Shown here piece after piece: positions 1-7,419 of a stretch of DNA of 41,592 nt. The position numbers and the translations under genes were made by a program. Source of the DNA: Legionellaceae bacterium (lineage in GTDB: Bacteria > Pseudomonadota > Gammaproteobacteria > Legionellales > Legionellaceae); contig CANNJI010000015.1 of NCBI GenBank assembly GCA_947504875.1, positions 1 through 41,592 of the forward strand, in the 5' to 3' direction. The number at the start of each line of letters is the position of its first letter. Position 1 is the first letter of the stretch. The notes beneath the pieces are model-generated. The model did not search any database. It saw only the letters and a list, made by a program, of their open reading frames with translations, and was not told where the DNA came from.

Positions 1-57
1 CTAGACGTATCGCGATCGGCCCTATTATATTTCATTAGTTCGCGTGAGTTAAGCTGA
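1..57 (+). pseudogene. tnpR: 3' end of a second tnpR (serine resolvase), cut by window edge
   Basis: The first 57 bases read in frame as LDVSRSALLYFISSRELS and a TGA stop. They are identical to the C-terminus of the resolvase encoded on the other strand at 39900-40505. The gene enters from outside the window, so only its last 18 codons are visible. This residue is the end of the helix-turn-helix DNA-binding tail of a Tn3-type resolvase. It shows that another copy of the transposon, or a duplicated end, lies to the left. Confidence 0.8.
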
Positions 58-131
58 TAGGCGCTGTCTATGGAGGTCAAATTTTTCTTGTTTCCCGTGG
101 TACTTTTGTGTCGTTTGTACGTTAGCACCCA
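1..131 (+). repeat. 131-bp inverted repeat, left copy (Tn3-family transposon end)
   Basis: Positions 1-131 are the exact reverse complement of 39826-39956. The repeat holds the last codons of tnpR and about 74 bases of non-coding terminal sequence. It ends outward in GGGTGCTAACGTAC-type sequence (reverse complement of 117-130), the place where the roughly 38-bp terminal inverted repeat of a Tn3-family element is expected (about 93-130). Backbone DNA starts at 131. The repeat may continue left of the window. Confidence 0.85.
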
Positions 132-444
132 GATGTTTCCATTTGGCGATACTGCGCTAATAATAACTAATGTGGATGAGTTTATTAATCGCATTAGTAA
201 GACGGTAAAATCTAAAGGCTATAAGATCGACGGTAGGCCAGTCGAATACTTTGATGAGTCAATTTATCATGGACATGTCGGACTTTTTAAAAAAAGGAAT
301 TCGCTCGAATATATGAAAGAGTACAGAATTGTAATTTCAGCTAAAATGGATAATATGCCATATGAGTTATTTATTGGCGATATTTCTGATATTTCCATGA
401 TTATAAAAGCTGAAGACATAAATAAAGTGATGGTTACTTTTTGA
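70..444 (+). pseudogene. 5'-truncated conserved hypothetical gene fused to transposon end
   Basis: The 124-codon frame opens inside the transposon end, so its first 20 residues are transposon-derived. The native part starts near residue 21. It carries FGDTALIITNVDEFINRI, a PVEYFDESIYHGHVG segment and FKKRNSLEYMKEYRIVISAK. I recall this pattern from the C-terminal half of an uncharacterised soluble family found near mobile elements; no function is known to me. The N-terminal half is missing, and the transposon insertion explains the loss. The ATG at 70 has GGCGCTGTCT upstream and no good ribosome binding site. I read it as a gene remnant, although a chimeric protein could be made. Confidence 0.55.
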
Positions 445-752
445 TTGAGTTGTTGTTATTGAAGAGCGCTTCTGGTGATTTTCAATCCATTGAAGGAGAC
501 TGCACCATCAGAAGTCCTCTTCAATGAAACCGTGATCTCGTTACCAGTCTGAAATGCCATAAAATTATCTTCTGAGTACGATCAAGTGTAGCAACTGTAG
601 CAACTGTAGCAGTGTCGCAGCATGTTTTTTTGCTACACTTGAATTGCGTCAGTATTGATCGCGTTGCGTAATTTTCAGAAGCGATCCGCGCAGACTTCAG
701 AGGCCAACCGATCATTTCTGCAGAACGCTCCCCAGAAGCCGGCTGGTCACGT
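445..752. other. Gene-poor spacer with a stem-loop element
   Basis: No convincing coding region is present in these 308 bases. The 64-codon minus-strand frame at 521-715 covers a repetitive palindromic element (582-642) and has no recognisable protein features. The element has a relative at 27777-27829. Confidence 0.5.
582..642 (+). repeat. Stem-loop element, copy A
   Basis: A perfect 12-bp inverted repeat (TCAAGTGTAGCA at 582-593 and TGCTACACTTGA at 631-642) encloses a loop with a tandem GCAACTGTA duplication followed by GTGTCGCAGCATG and a run of T. The same element, in opposite orientation and without the internal duplication, lies at 27777-27829. An extra G in the left arm of that copy is matched by an extra C in its right arm, so pairing is kept in both. 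It could be a structured RNA, a protein-binding hairpin or a small mobile repeat. There is no U-run directly after the stem, so a simple terminator is unlikely. Confidence 0.6.
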
Positions 753-2258
753 CTATAGGCAATAAGGGTTTATCTCTACCACCACCTTGGTTCCTTCTTT
801 TGTTATCCTCAGTAAGTTGTGTTCAACGAGCGTTTCGATGGCGGTATCACGTTGATTCTTGTCACGTATTGGGCCAAGTTGTTGGATGTTGCGTGCTGTT
901 GTCTTTTCAAGGCCTTTTTCAGATAACCAACCCATTAATCTCATGGCATCATGAATATGGCCTCCGGTAGAGTCTGGTGCCAAGAGGCGTCGTGCTTCTT
1001 GTAAGTGCCAACTGATAATTGGAATGGCTTGTTCCGTGTTCTCAGCACTGATATCCCCACTCTTGTCTTCAAATAAATGGAACAGGGCGGCAAGGCGCGC
1101 CGTATTTTCAGCGGCTTTTGACGCAAAATCCTTCACCTCCGACCACTGGCCTTGGTGCTTCAATCCTGACTCAATCTCATTGAAAAATTTAACCCAATGG
1201 GTTTTTGCCGCAGGACTCATTTTAAGTATGGGGAGTTTCACGCATCCTGCCTGACTTAGTTGTTCTGACTGTTTGAGGCAGGCGGTAATGCGGTGCTTGT
1301 AATCGTCAAGGCAATTTAATTCAGCGGGTGGTTCCTGATAGAAGCGTTTTCCCATGGTACTTACGGGGTATGCCATGAGACAGCGAGCCATAAAACCACT
1401 TTGTCGATTGATGCTGGTTGCCTGCGCCGTCATTTGTTGCAGTAGCAAGGGCTGCATCATGAGGTTTAATGTCAGGCGTCGGTTTTTCAGGATGAAACTT
1501 TGGCTTGTTTTCCTGTGCGCCGTGAAGGACTTGCCGTCCCATAATCGATTAAGCAGGGCAACAAAGCGGGTGGGGTTGCTTTGCATCCCATGGCTTCCCA
1601 GAACAATTCCTGCTTCGTCACTCCATAATGAGGCACTTGGCCAGCCGTTGGCTAAATGAATGGCAAGGGCTTCTTGTGTTGTATCCTCGAAATAAAGAGT
1701 GGGTTGCAATGGGACTACCGGTTCATAACGAATCATGTCTTCCAGTAAATCTTTGTAATAATCCACATCCTCACCGGTAAATACAGCCCGTTTAATTTGA
1801 GATAACAACCCATCTTTTTCCATCTGCCAGGCATGATGCAGGGTTAGTGCTGCCTGTACTTCAGGTTCGCGCTTATCCCTTACATGCTGCTCCCAATCGT
1901 GGGTGGCTTTTGAAAATACGTTGTCCAGTCCGCTTTTGCGCTCTCCTGACGAACCGATGCTGAGAAAATACAGCGACACAGGGCTAATTAAATAACTGTC
2001 GCGAGCGACATCCGCCAGTGATTGACAAGCCAGCGAGATATTGGCCAGAGCGCTACAGGCGATTAGCGGTAAGGGTTGTTGTCCATATTGCTGATAAGTC
2101 GATACGGCTTTTTGAATGATGGAGGGCAGGGCGTCAACTGGGTAAGGTGTTTCTGGCGCAAGAGGCTTGATGAGCGGGGCAGGGTGCGGCCAGTCGTTGC
2201 ATGTATTATTTTGGATTTCGGCAACGTCTGGTTGATCATCTGTATTAGTGGAGTGCAT
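753..2258 (-). CDS. DUF3987 (YfjI-like) domain protein
   Basis: A 501-residue soluble protein starting at ATG 2258. It contains the DUF3987 signature region: residues about 35-130 with CQSLADVARDS, then SIGSSGERKSGLDNVFSKA, which sits where a P-loop-like segment is found in these proteins. Later come LWSDEAGIVLGSHG and NRLWDGKSF, both typical of the family. DUF3987 proteins occur in prophages, integrative elements and plasmids. They resemble the helicase/primase-associated part of mobile-element replication proteins, but their biochemical role is not established. The C-terminal 60 residues look like a winged helix. It stands alone on the minus strand and is not coupled to a neighbour. Confidence 0.75.
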   Translation of the reverse strand: MHSTNTDDQPDVAEIQNNTCNDWPHPAPLIKPLAPETPYPVDALPSIIQKAVSTYQQYGQQPLPLIACSALANISLACQSLADVARDSYLISPVSLYFLSIGSSGERKSGLDNVFSKATHDWEQHVRDKREPEVQAALTLHHAWQMEKDGLLSQIKRAVFTGEDVDYYKDLLEDMIRYEPVVPLQPTLYFEDTTQEALAIHLANGWPSASLWSDEAGIVLGSHGMQSNPTRFVALLNRLWDGKSFTAHRKTSQSFILKNRRLTLNLMMQPLLLQQMTAQATSINRQSGFMARCLMAYPVSTMGKRFYQEPPAELNCLDDYKHRITACLKQSEQLSQAGCVKLPILKMSPAAKTHWVKFFNEIESGLKHQGQWSEVKDFASKAAENTARLAALFHLFEDKSGDISAENTEQAIPIISWHLQEARRLLAPDSTGGHIHDAMRLMGWLSEKGLEKTTARNIQQLGPIRDKNQRDTAIETLVEHNLLRITKEGTKVVVEINPYCL

Positions 2259-2488
2259 GGTGGTGATCGCCAGTAGTTGATTTTAATAAAACGACATTTT
2301 ACCTGTAGCATTGGTTATTGTAAAATTAGTGGAAGATGTGATCGGTAAATTACAAGCTTCATAGCCGTTGCCTTCAAATAATCTGGATTATCCCCCGATT
2401 GGTAACTGGAAGGGTCTCTCAATTATTTGTATAGAGCCTCATGAAGTGGATGAGGCCATTTTAATGTTTTTAATTTCATTTTCGGCAT

Positions 2489-2626
2489 TCAGCAAGCGTG
2501 TCTTGGTCGTTGACAGTTCCCCGCGTATTTTTTTAACTGTTTTCTGTCAATACATTTGGTAATAACTACAGAGGCTGTAGCGACTACTATAGTATAACCA
2601 GTTATCATTATTTCCAATTCAAACAT
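2489..2626 (-). CDS. Possible 45-residue single-pass membrane peptide
   Basis: ATG at 2626 is preceded by CAGGGAGTCGCTTT, a fair Shine-Dalgarno with 7-8 bases of spacing. The 45 residues begin MFELEIMITGYTIVVATASV. A hydrophobic stretch (about residues 8-23) is followed by a basic tail (KCIDRKQLKK). This outline is like holin-like type I toxin peptides and other small membrane proteins. No antisense RNA was identified and no homologue is recognised. The region between 2259 and 2686 otherwise holds no gene; a 64-codon plus-strand frame at 2368-2562 overlaps it without support. Confidence 0.35.
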   Translation of the reverse strand: MFELEIMITGYTIVVATASVVITKCIDRKQLKKYAGNCQRPRHAC

Positions 2627-2686
2627 AAAGCGACTCCCTGTTAAGGTAGATAACAGCCCACAATGCGGCCTGATTTAAGCAACATG

Positions 2687-3811
2687 TTACTCATCTGTTT
2701 TTAATGAGTGGATTATATTTTTATGTTCAATTTCTTTGATTTCACGCGCTAACTCTACTTCTAGCTCTTTCTCAGTAGGTAAGTGAAATTGATATGTGCT
2801 TGCAAATATTTTTTTGGCATTATCACCCAACATATATTTAACCATGGCATCATTTTTGCCGGTACACAGGACAAGTCCTATGGTTGGGTTATCATTTTCC
2901 ATTTTAATTTCTTGGTCAAAATAATTTACATAAAGCTGCATTTGTCCCAGATCAGCATGGGTTAGTGGGCGAGTTTTCAAATCCAGAATGACATAAGCTT
3001 TGAGGAAAATGTTATACATGACTAAATCAGCATAAAAATGATCGCCATCCAGCGTTAAGCGCTTTTGCCTAGCCACGAAAGCAAATCCTTTGCCCAATTC
3101 CAATAAAAATTGCTGCATATTTTGAATTAAAGCTTGCTCTAATTTTGACTCAATAAGTTGATGTGATTCGGGTAGGCCAAGAAACTCAAGAACAATCGGA
3201 TCCTTTATTGCATCACTTGGTATATTGATCTCTTGACCTTTATGCGCAAGCTTCATTAATTGGGCTTTGTTTTTACTTTTAGACAATCGTTCAAATAGCC
3301 GGCTACCAATCTGCCTGTTAAGTTCCCTGATTGGCCAATGGTTTTGTATTGTTTCGATCTCGTAAAATTTTCGTGCGTCATCACGTTTGATACGGGTTAG
3401 TAGAAGGTAATGACCCCATGATAGATTTGGCGAAAATGAAGGGGTTTTATGAATGGATTCAGAGACTTCCGAAGAAATCCGCAACGCTGTTGCGGATTTC
3501 TGTTCATGCTCAAGTTCATAGGTAATATAGAATTTTCTGGCTCTTTCAAGTGTATCCACACTAAAGCCACGTCGATATTGTTTTGTTAACTGCTTGGACA
3601 ATAACTTCAATACACTACCGCCGTAGTCAGCTCGCTCTTTCCCTAGCTGCTCTTCCTCCACAATATCACGACCAATAAGCCAGTATGCTTTAACGATTTC
3701 AGTGTCTACGGTGCGCTGTATGTTTTGTCTTGCATGATCAATATAGCTCGACGCCTTTTTATAAAGTGAATCGATGCGCCCGAGTTCGTTATTCAAATTT
3801 GATTCATTCAT
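2687..3811 (-). CDS. YhcG-family PDDEXK nuclease (DUF1016)
   Basis: A 374-residue protein with the two parts of YhcG/DUF1016 proteins. The N-terminal domain (about residues 10-190) has AYWLIGRDIVEEEQ, RADYGGSVLKLLSKQL and SWGHYLLLTRIK. The C-terminal PDDEXK nuclease-like domain (about 215-350) has the DGDHFYADLVMYN and YVILDLKTRPLTHADLGQM segments, where D and the D-x-K pair would form the active site. The length is normal for the family. Such proteins are common on mobile elements and are suspected of roles in defence or Holliday-junction-like DNA processing; a function here is not proven. The gene lies alone downstream of the T4SS terminator. ATG 3811 lacks a strong ribosome binding site. 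Confidence 0.9.
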   Translation of the reverse strand: MNESNLNNELGRIDSLYKKASSYIDHARQNIQRTVDTEIVKAYWLIGRDIVEEEQLGKERADYGGSVLKLLSKQLTKQYRRGFSVDTLERARKFYITYELEHEQKSATALRISSEVSESIHKTPSFSPNLSWGHYLLLTRIKRDDARKFYEIETIQNHWPIRELNRQIGSRLFERLSKSKNKAQLMKLAHKGQEINIPSDAIKDPIVLEFLGLPESHQLIESKLEQALIQNMQQFLLELGKGFAFVARQKRLTLDGDHFYADLVMYNIFLKAYVILDLKTRPLTHADLGQMQLYVNYFDQEIKMENDNPTIGLVLCTGKNDAMVKYMLGDNAKKIFASTYQFHLPTEKELEVELAREIKEIEHKNIIHSLKTDE

Positions 3812-3921
3812 GTTGGCTTTGGTTATGTCTAGCTAAGTGTGCGTGTCAATTGAATATACTACCAGTTCCACAGGAAAAATTACAGTGCGTTACTCATGGA
3901 AATAAGATGTACGATTTAAAC

Positions 3922-3949
3922 CAAAAAGCCACCGTTAGGGTGGCTCTTG
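3922..3949 (-). terminator. Intrinsic terminator of the conjugation operon
   Basis: Read on the minus strand, AGCCACC-ctaac-GGTGGCT is followed by TTTTGG (stem arms 3939-3945 and 3927-3933). It lies about 60 bases after the stop codon of the last gene of the long minus-strand operon (4006). This is a standard rho-independent terminator, though its U-run is short. Confidence 0.75.
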
Positions 3950-4005
3950 GTCAGTTGCTAGAAGGGGCGCTTGCGCGGCTCCCTGGAAGCTTACGGTGCA
4001 AGTGA

Positions 4006-4410
4006 TTAATGATTGGATGAAGATTTTATTTTGGAAGCCCACCAAGATGAGAGCATCAAATTAATATTCAGACTGAGATAGGTTGATAATCTTGTGGCAT
4101 ACCAAAGGCAAAAATATATTTGCGTTATAACCAAAAAGAAAGACAGGGCGGCTCCAATAACAAGCAAGGTTTCATTTCCATTGAATAGGGTTCCCACCAA
4201 GTGTACTTGAGTCTCAAAGGTGCTTCCCATCGTTGTTAAAAACAGCCATAAAAAGCAACCGAAGAATAAAAAACCGGAAGATACGGTAAAAATTCGAGAA
4301 AAAAACAAGTGTTTGTAATTTAGCGCGGGAGCCTTGTACTTCTCCAGCGAATTTTTTCTAAAGCATCGTCGTGTGGCTTTAAACGGCACCCAATAATCGG
4401 TGTAATTCAT
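4006..4410 (-). CDS. Small inner-membrane protein, end of conjugation operon
   Basis: The ATG at 4410 (MNYTDYWVPFK) is preceded by GAGGAGACACAA, a strong ribosome binding site. I therefore prefer it to the upstream TTG at 4434, giving 134 residues. Two or three membrane segments are visible: about residues 38-60 (SGFLFFGCFLWLFLTTMG) and 84-108 (LLVIGAALSFFLVITQIYF). Basic residues lie on the cytoplasmic side at the N-terminus. It is the last gene before the terminator and follows the toprim protein on the same strand. That suggests a role in conjugation such as coupling-protein support or surface exclusion, but this is inference. I do not recognise the family. Confidence 0.65.
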   Translation of the reverse strand: MNYTDYWVPFKATRRCFRKNSLEKYKAPALNYKHLFFSRIFTVSSGFLFFGCFLWLFLTTMGSTFETQVHLVGTLFNGNETLLVIGAALSFFLVITQIYFCLWYATRLSTYLSLNINLMLSSWWASKIKSSSNH

Positions 4411-4518
4411 TTGTGTCTCCTCAAAAGTTATCAATAATGTAGATAAGTTAATAAAGGAGCTATATTGCAGATAGGATAATATGAGATTAATTCAGCATCT
4501 ACGATGCCGCATATCACG

Positions 4519-4537
4519 GAGATCAGAATCTGATCTC
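4519..4537 (-). other. Hairpin in the gap between toprim gene and membrane-protein gene
   Basis: GAGATCAG-aat-CTGATCTC forms a perfect 8-bp stem with a three-base loop. It lies in the 260-base stretch 4411-4669, where only a weak TTG-started 80-codon frame exists. No U-run follows on either strand, so it is not a clear terminator. It may stabilise the upstream mRNA or set the relative expression of the last gene. Confidence 0.35.
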
Positions 4538-4669
4538 TGCCCAGCTTTATAGCCCTAGGCAATCCCTTGCGAAATACGTGTTCTACTTCAATCTCATATT
4601 GAAGTAAGGCAATAATAACCCATCTTACTGCACGCAAAGTCAAGTTGTTGTTGATGCGGGAACGCCCTT

Positions 4670-7417
4670 TCAAACACCCGGCTCACACTCACTTTCAAAC
4701 TTTTTTTCGCGTTTTTTCCCTTGGCTCACGGGCTCCTTTTTTTGTTTGGAATTATGTTGTTCATGCAAAACAAGTTTGTTCATTTGCTGCCTGACTGCTT
4801 CGGCCCCCTTTTCCCGCAATAGGTCGTTAAAGTCCTTGCCCACGTCATCGGGTGTGCAAACCAACACATTGAATCCTTTGTTTTTTAGTTCATCAGCTGC
4901 GTTGTTGACCTTGTTGTGGGATTCGTTCCCCGGTCTGTCGTTATCTGCGAAAATGATCAGCGTGTTGCTTTTGGTTTTAAAATCCATGGCGCTGAAATTC
5001 GTGATACTACCAAGGGATGCAAACACGGTCATGTCTTTGCACGCGGTGGCTATCGATAGCGCGGTTTCTGCACCTTCCGCCACGGCATAGAGATTGCCCC
5101 CTTCATGCACAGGAATAACCGAACCCTTGATTAATCCATAGGAACGCTTTGGTTGCTGGCAGTCGAGTTTCTTACCATCTTTACTTAAAAATATGGCTTG
5201 CACACCCTGAACATTCCCTTCCATGTTTTTAGCGACAACCAACAAGGCCGGATGAAATTCGCCCGTTTCCGGTTCTTTAATTGACTGCAAAAAGCGTATG
5301 GAATCGCTGCACGTGCTGGTATCAATGCCTCGTGTTTTTTCGAGATACGTTTCTGCCAGCGTGCCTTTGATAGGACGTGATTGATTGGCCAGCTTTCGTG
5401 CGTACTGAACGGTACGTTGTTTGTCTTCATCTATGTCAGCCGGTAGATCGCTTAAATCAATCACCTCTCTTGCTCGCGTATCAGGTGCCATGTTTAAAAA
5501 TTCACCGGCAAAATCTAGTGCCTGTTTGAAACCGCAGTTTTTTTGGCTTTGAATCAACGTCAACATATTGCCTCCCGCACCCGTTTGATGATCAAACCAG
5601 TGTCCTGCTTTACTCCCTTGTGTTGTCAGAATTAAGGAGCCTTTGTTGCTGCCAAATCGTAGCTGATTTTTTTCACGCGCAATCGGATCACCTAGCATGG
5701 ATGTGACAAAGGCTTCACATTGCGTATTTAACCCCGCCGTCAACGCCTGAATATCCCAGTGTTGGCCTGCTTCTTCACTCTTAATAAGCTTTGATTGATG
5801 TGATGAGCTAAACAGGTGGGAAATGGGTAGCGGTGACGCGGTTGATCGCAAGGCATCCAGGCGAATCAATGGGCTTGTGCTTTGTGTTGGTGTGTTGATG
5901 ATCGCCTGTTCCCGTCTTCCCTTTTTATCGTCATTGGCAGCCGTCATCTCGCTCGCCTCAAAAACATCAAGCACACGCTGAACAGGTTTAATTGGGTTCG
6001 GTTCAATATGCGGTTGAGTTAGTTCTTCCAGCTGTTTTTTAAGCGCTTGAATTTGCGCCGTCAGTTCCTTCACCGTTTGTGATTCAGGCGTCAGGGTTGA
6101 TTCATTCTGCGCAAAGGAAGGGTACGGCGCTGCATCATGTGCCATGTCATTGGATGCGTCCGTTTCCGTATACCGGCCATCTTGCAATCGAACAATGTTT
6201 TCAATCACCGTGGCAAAGGGTTTTGCTGCAAGAACCAGGCTTGTATCCTTGCCCTCAATTTGTTGTTGGTGCTGAATGGATTGAATGATTTTTTCATGCA
6301 CGCTCATGTCTATTTCACTGACGGCCAGTAGCGCCTCTCCCCGCATTAGCTTGTCAAAATCGGGTTTAAGCAGTGCTGCGGCTGCCTGATCTGCAAATGG
6401 TGATGCCATTTTTTCGCTGTAGAACAGGCGTGCTGCATCGCGTTTGTTGTATAACAGATCCAACTGAGGAAAGTTTTCTAAAACCTGTTCTTTAGGCTGA
6501 GTATTAAACGAGGTCATCCATTGTGCGCAGGTTATGTCATGATCAATGGTTTTGATGCGATCGATGTTCTCAAGTTGACTCAGGCCATACGGCCAAAGAC
6601 CGGTCTCAATTCCGTTGCGACCAATGAGCATGCGCATTAAATTAAAATCAGGTTGATACGCCTGCTTCTTTCCTGCATTGGGTGTTGTTGAGCCTGTGCC
6701 AATGAGTGAGCTGCGTAGCGCCAGTGCATCAGCTTTCACTTCTTCTGCATTTTGTACGGGTAAATGGCGCGCAATGTCTTTAATGGCGCGATTCAAGCAA
6801 TCTTTTACGGTTGAATCCACGTCTTCTGGCCTCACCCAGTCTTTAAAATAACGCGAGGCTTGTTTTTTTATGTTCACCAATGGCGCCAGTTCGGGAAATT
6901 GCTGCAACGCTTTCTTTTCATCATTAAAATAAAGTGTGCTGAATTGGGCATAACGTGCATCTGCATCATGGAGCAACGCAGGATTCACGCGTGCATTGTC
7001 TTCATAACTTAAGGTCAGCTCGCGCCTTAATGTTCTCAATTCCGCCTCTTTTAATGACGATGCTTCCTCATGCCTGCCTTCTCGCGTGTAAGCTGGAATG
7101 GGCTGGTTATTGTCCAGGTACGTCAATGCCTCACGCGCGGCCAGTTGTGCGCGAAATTTATTTCGATGGTTTGTATTTAAACTGGTTGGGGTTGCAATCA
7201 AAACATCATGGTAAAACCGCAGTGCGCTGTCCTGTACATCAAAGGCCGGTTGCAACTCTGGAAAATCGCGCAAGGCCGTATCCCGTGGAGCGTATAAAAA
7301 CGCCTCTTCTCGTGCGGCTTGCATGGCTTTGCGGTGTTGGTCTGCAATCACCTGCTTGTAGCGCGTTGTTTCAATGCCTAATGATTTTGCAAATCGTGTT
7401 CTACGTGATAATTCCAT
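4670..7417 (-). CDS. Toprim-domain primase-like conjugation protein
   Basis: A 915-residue soluble protein with GGAAGGAG six bases before its ATG. Residues 1 to about 400 are helical, with a repeated FPEL/FPQL pattern (four copies of a roughly 150-residue unit containing an FPEL-like motif), and are not recognised. Around residues 560-640 comes a primase-associated segment with GSLILTTQGSKAGHWFDH and TGAGGNMLTLI. The toprim domain follows: AVAEGAETALS (catalytic Glu near 781) and IIFADNDRPG (acidic pair 825/827), then DDVGKDFNDLL. Such modules make primers or are fused to relaxases in other conjugative elements; here the relaxase is separate. It directly follows virD4, the position of lvrE in the Lvh cluster, but homology to LvrE is not shown. 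It could prime complementary-strand synthesis in the recipient. Confidence 0.75.
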   Translation of the reverse strand: MELSRRTRFAKSLGIETTRYKQVIADQHRKAMQAAREEAFLYAPRDTALRDFPELQPAFDVQDSALRFYHDVLIATPTSLNTNHRNKFRAQLAAREALTYLDNNQPIPAYTREGRHEEASSLKEAELRTLRRELTLSYEDNARVNPALLHDADARYAQFSTLYFNDEKKALQQFPELAPLVNIKKQASRYFKDWVRPEDVDSTVKDCLNRAIKDIARHLPVQNAEEVKADALALRSSLIGTGSTTPNAGKKQAYQPDFNLMRMLIGRNGIETGLWPYGLSQLENIDRIKTIDHDITCAQWMTSFNTQPKEQVLENFPQLDLLYNKRDAARLFYSEKMASPFADQAAAALLKPDFDKLMRGEALLAVSEIDMSVHEKIIQSIQHQQQIEGKDTSLVLAAKPFATVIENIVRLQDGRYTETDASNDMAHDAAPYPSFAQNESTLTPESQTVKELTAQIQALKKQLEELTQPHIEPNPIKPVQRVLDVFEASEMTAANDDKKGRREQAIINTPTQSTSPLIRLDALRSTASPLPISHLFSSSHQSKLIKSEEAGQHWDIQALTAGLNTQCEAFVTSMLGDPIAREKNQLRFGSNKGSLILTTQGSKAGHWFDHQTGAGGNMLTLIQSQKNCGFKQALDFAGEFLNMAPDTRAREVIDLSDLPADIDEDKQRTVQYARKLANQSRPIKGTLAETYLEKTRGIDTSTCSDSIRFLQSIKEPETGEFHPALLVVAKNMEGNVQGVQAIFLSKDGKKLDCQQPKRSYGLIKGSVIPVHEGGNLYAVAEGAETALSIATACKDMTVFASLGSITNFSAMDFKTKSNTLIIFADNDRPGNESHNKVNNAADELKNKGFNVLVCTPDDVGKDFNDLLREKGAEAVRQQMNKLVLHEQHNSKQKKEPVSQGKKREKKFESECEPGV

Positions 7418-7419
7418 GG

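Noticed and set aside
521-715. 64-codon minus-strand frame
   Set aside because: It runs through the stem-loop element; the repeated ATVATVAT residues only reflect the tandem DNA repeat.
2368-2562. 64-codon plus-strand frame
   Set aside because: No ribosome binding site or family features, and it overlaps the better-supported 45-codon minus-strand frame.
4431-4673. 80-codon minus-strand frame after the toprim gene, starting with TTG
   Set aside because: The start is a TTG overlapping the toprim stop, no ribosome binding site is visible beyond the toprim coding end, and the frame covers hairpins and has no recognisable features. It may still be real, but I did not list it.
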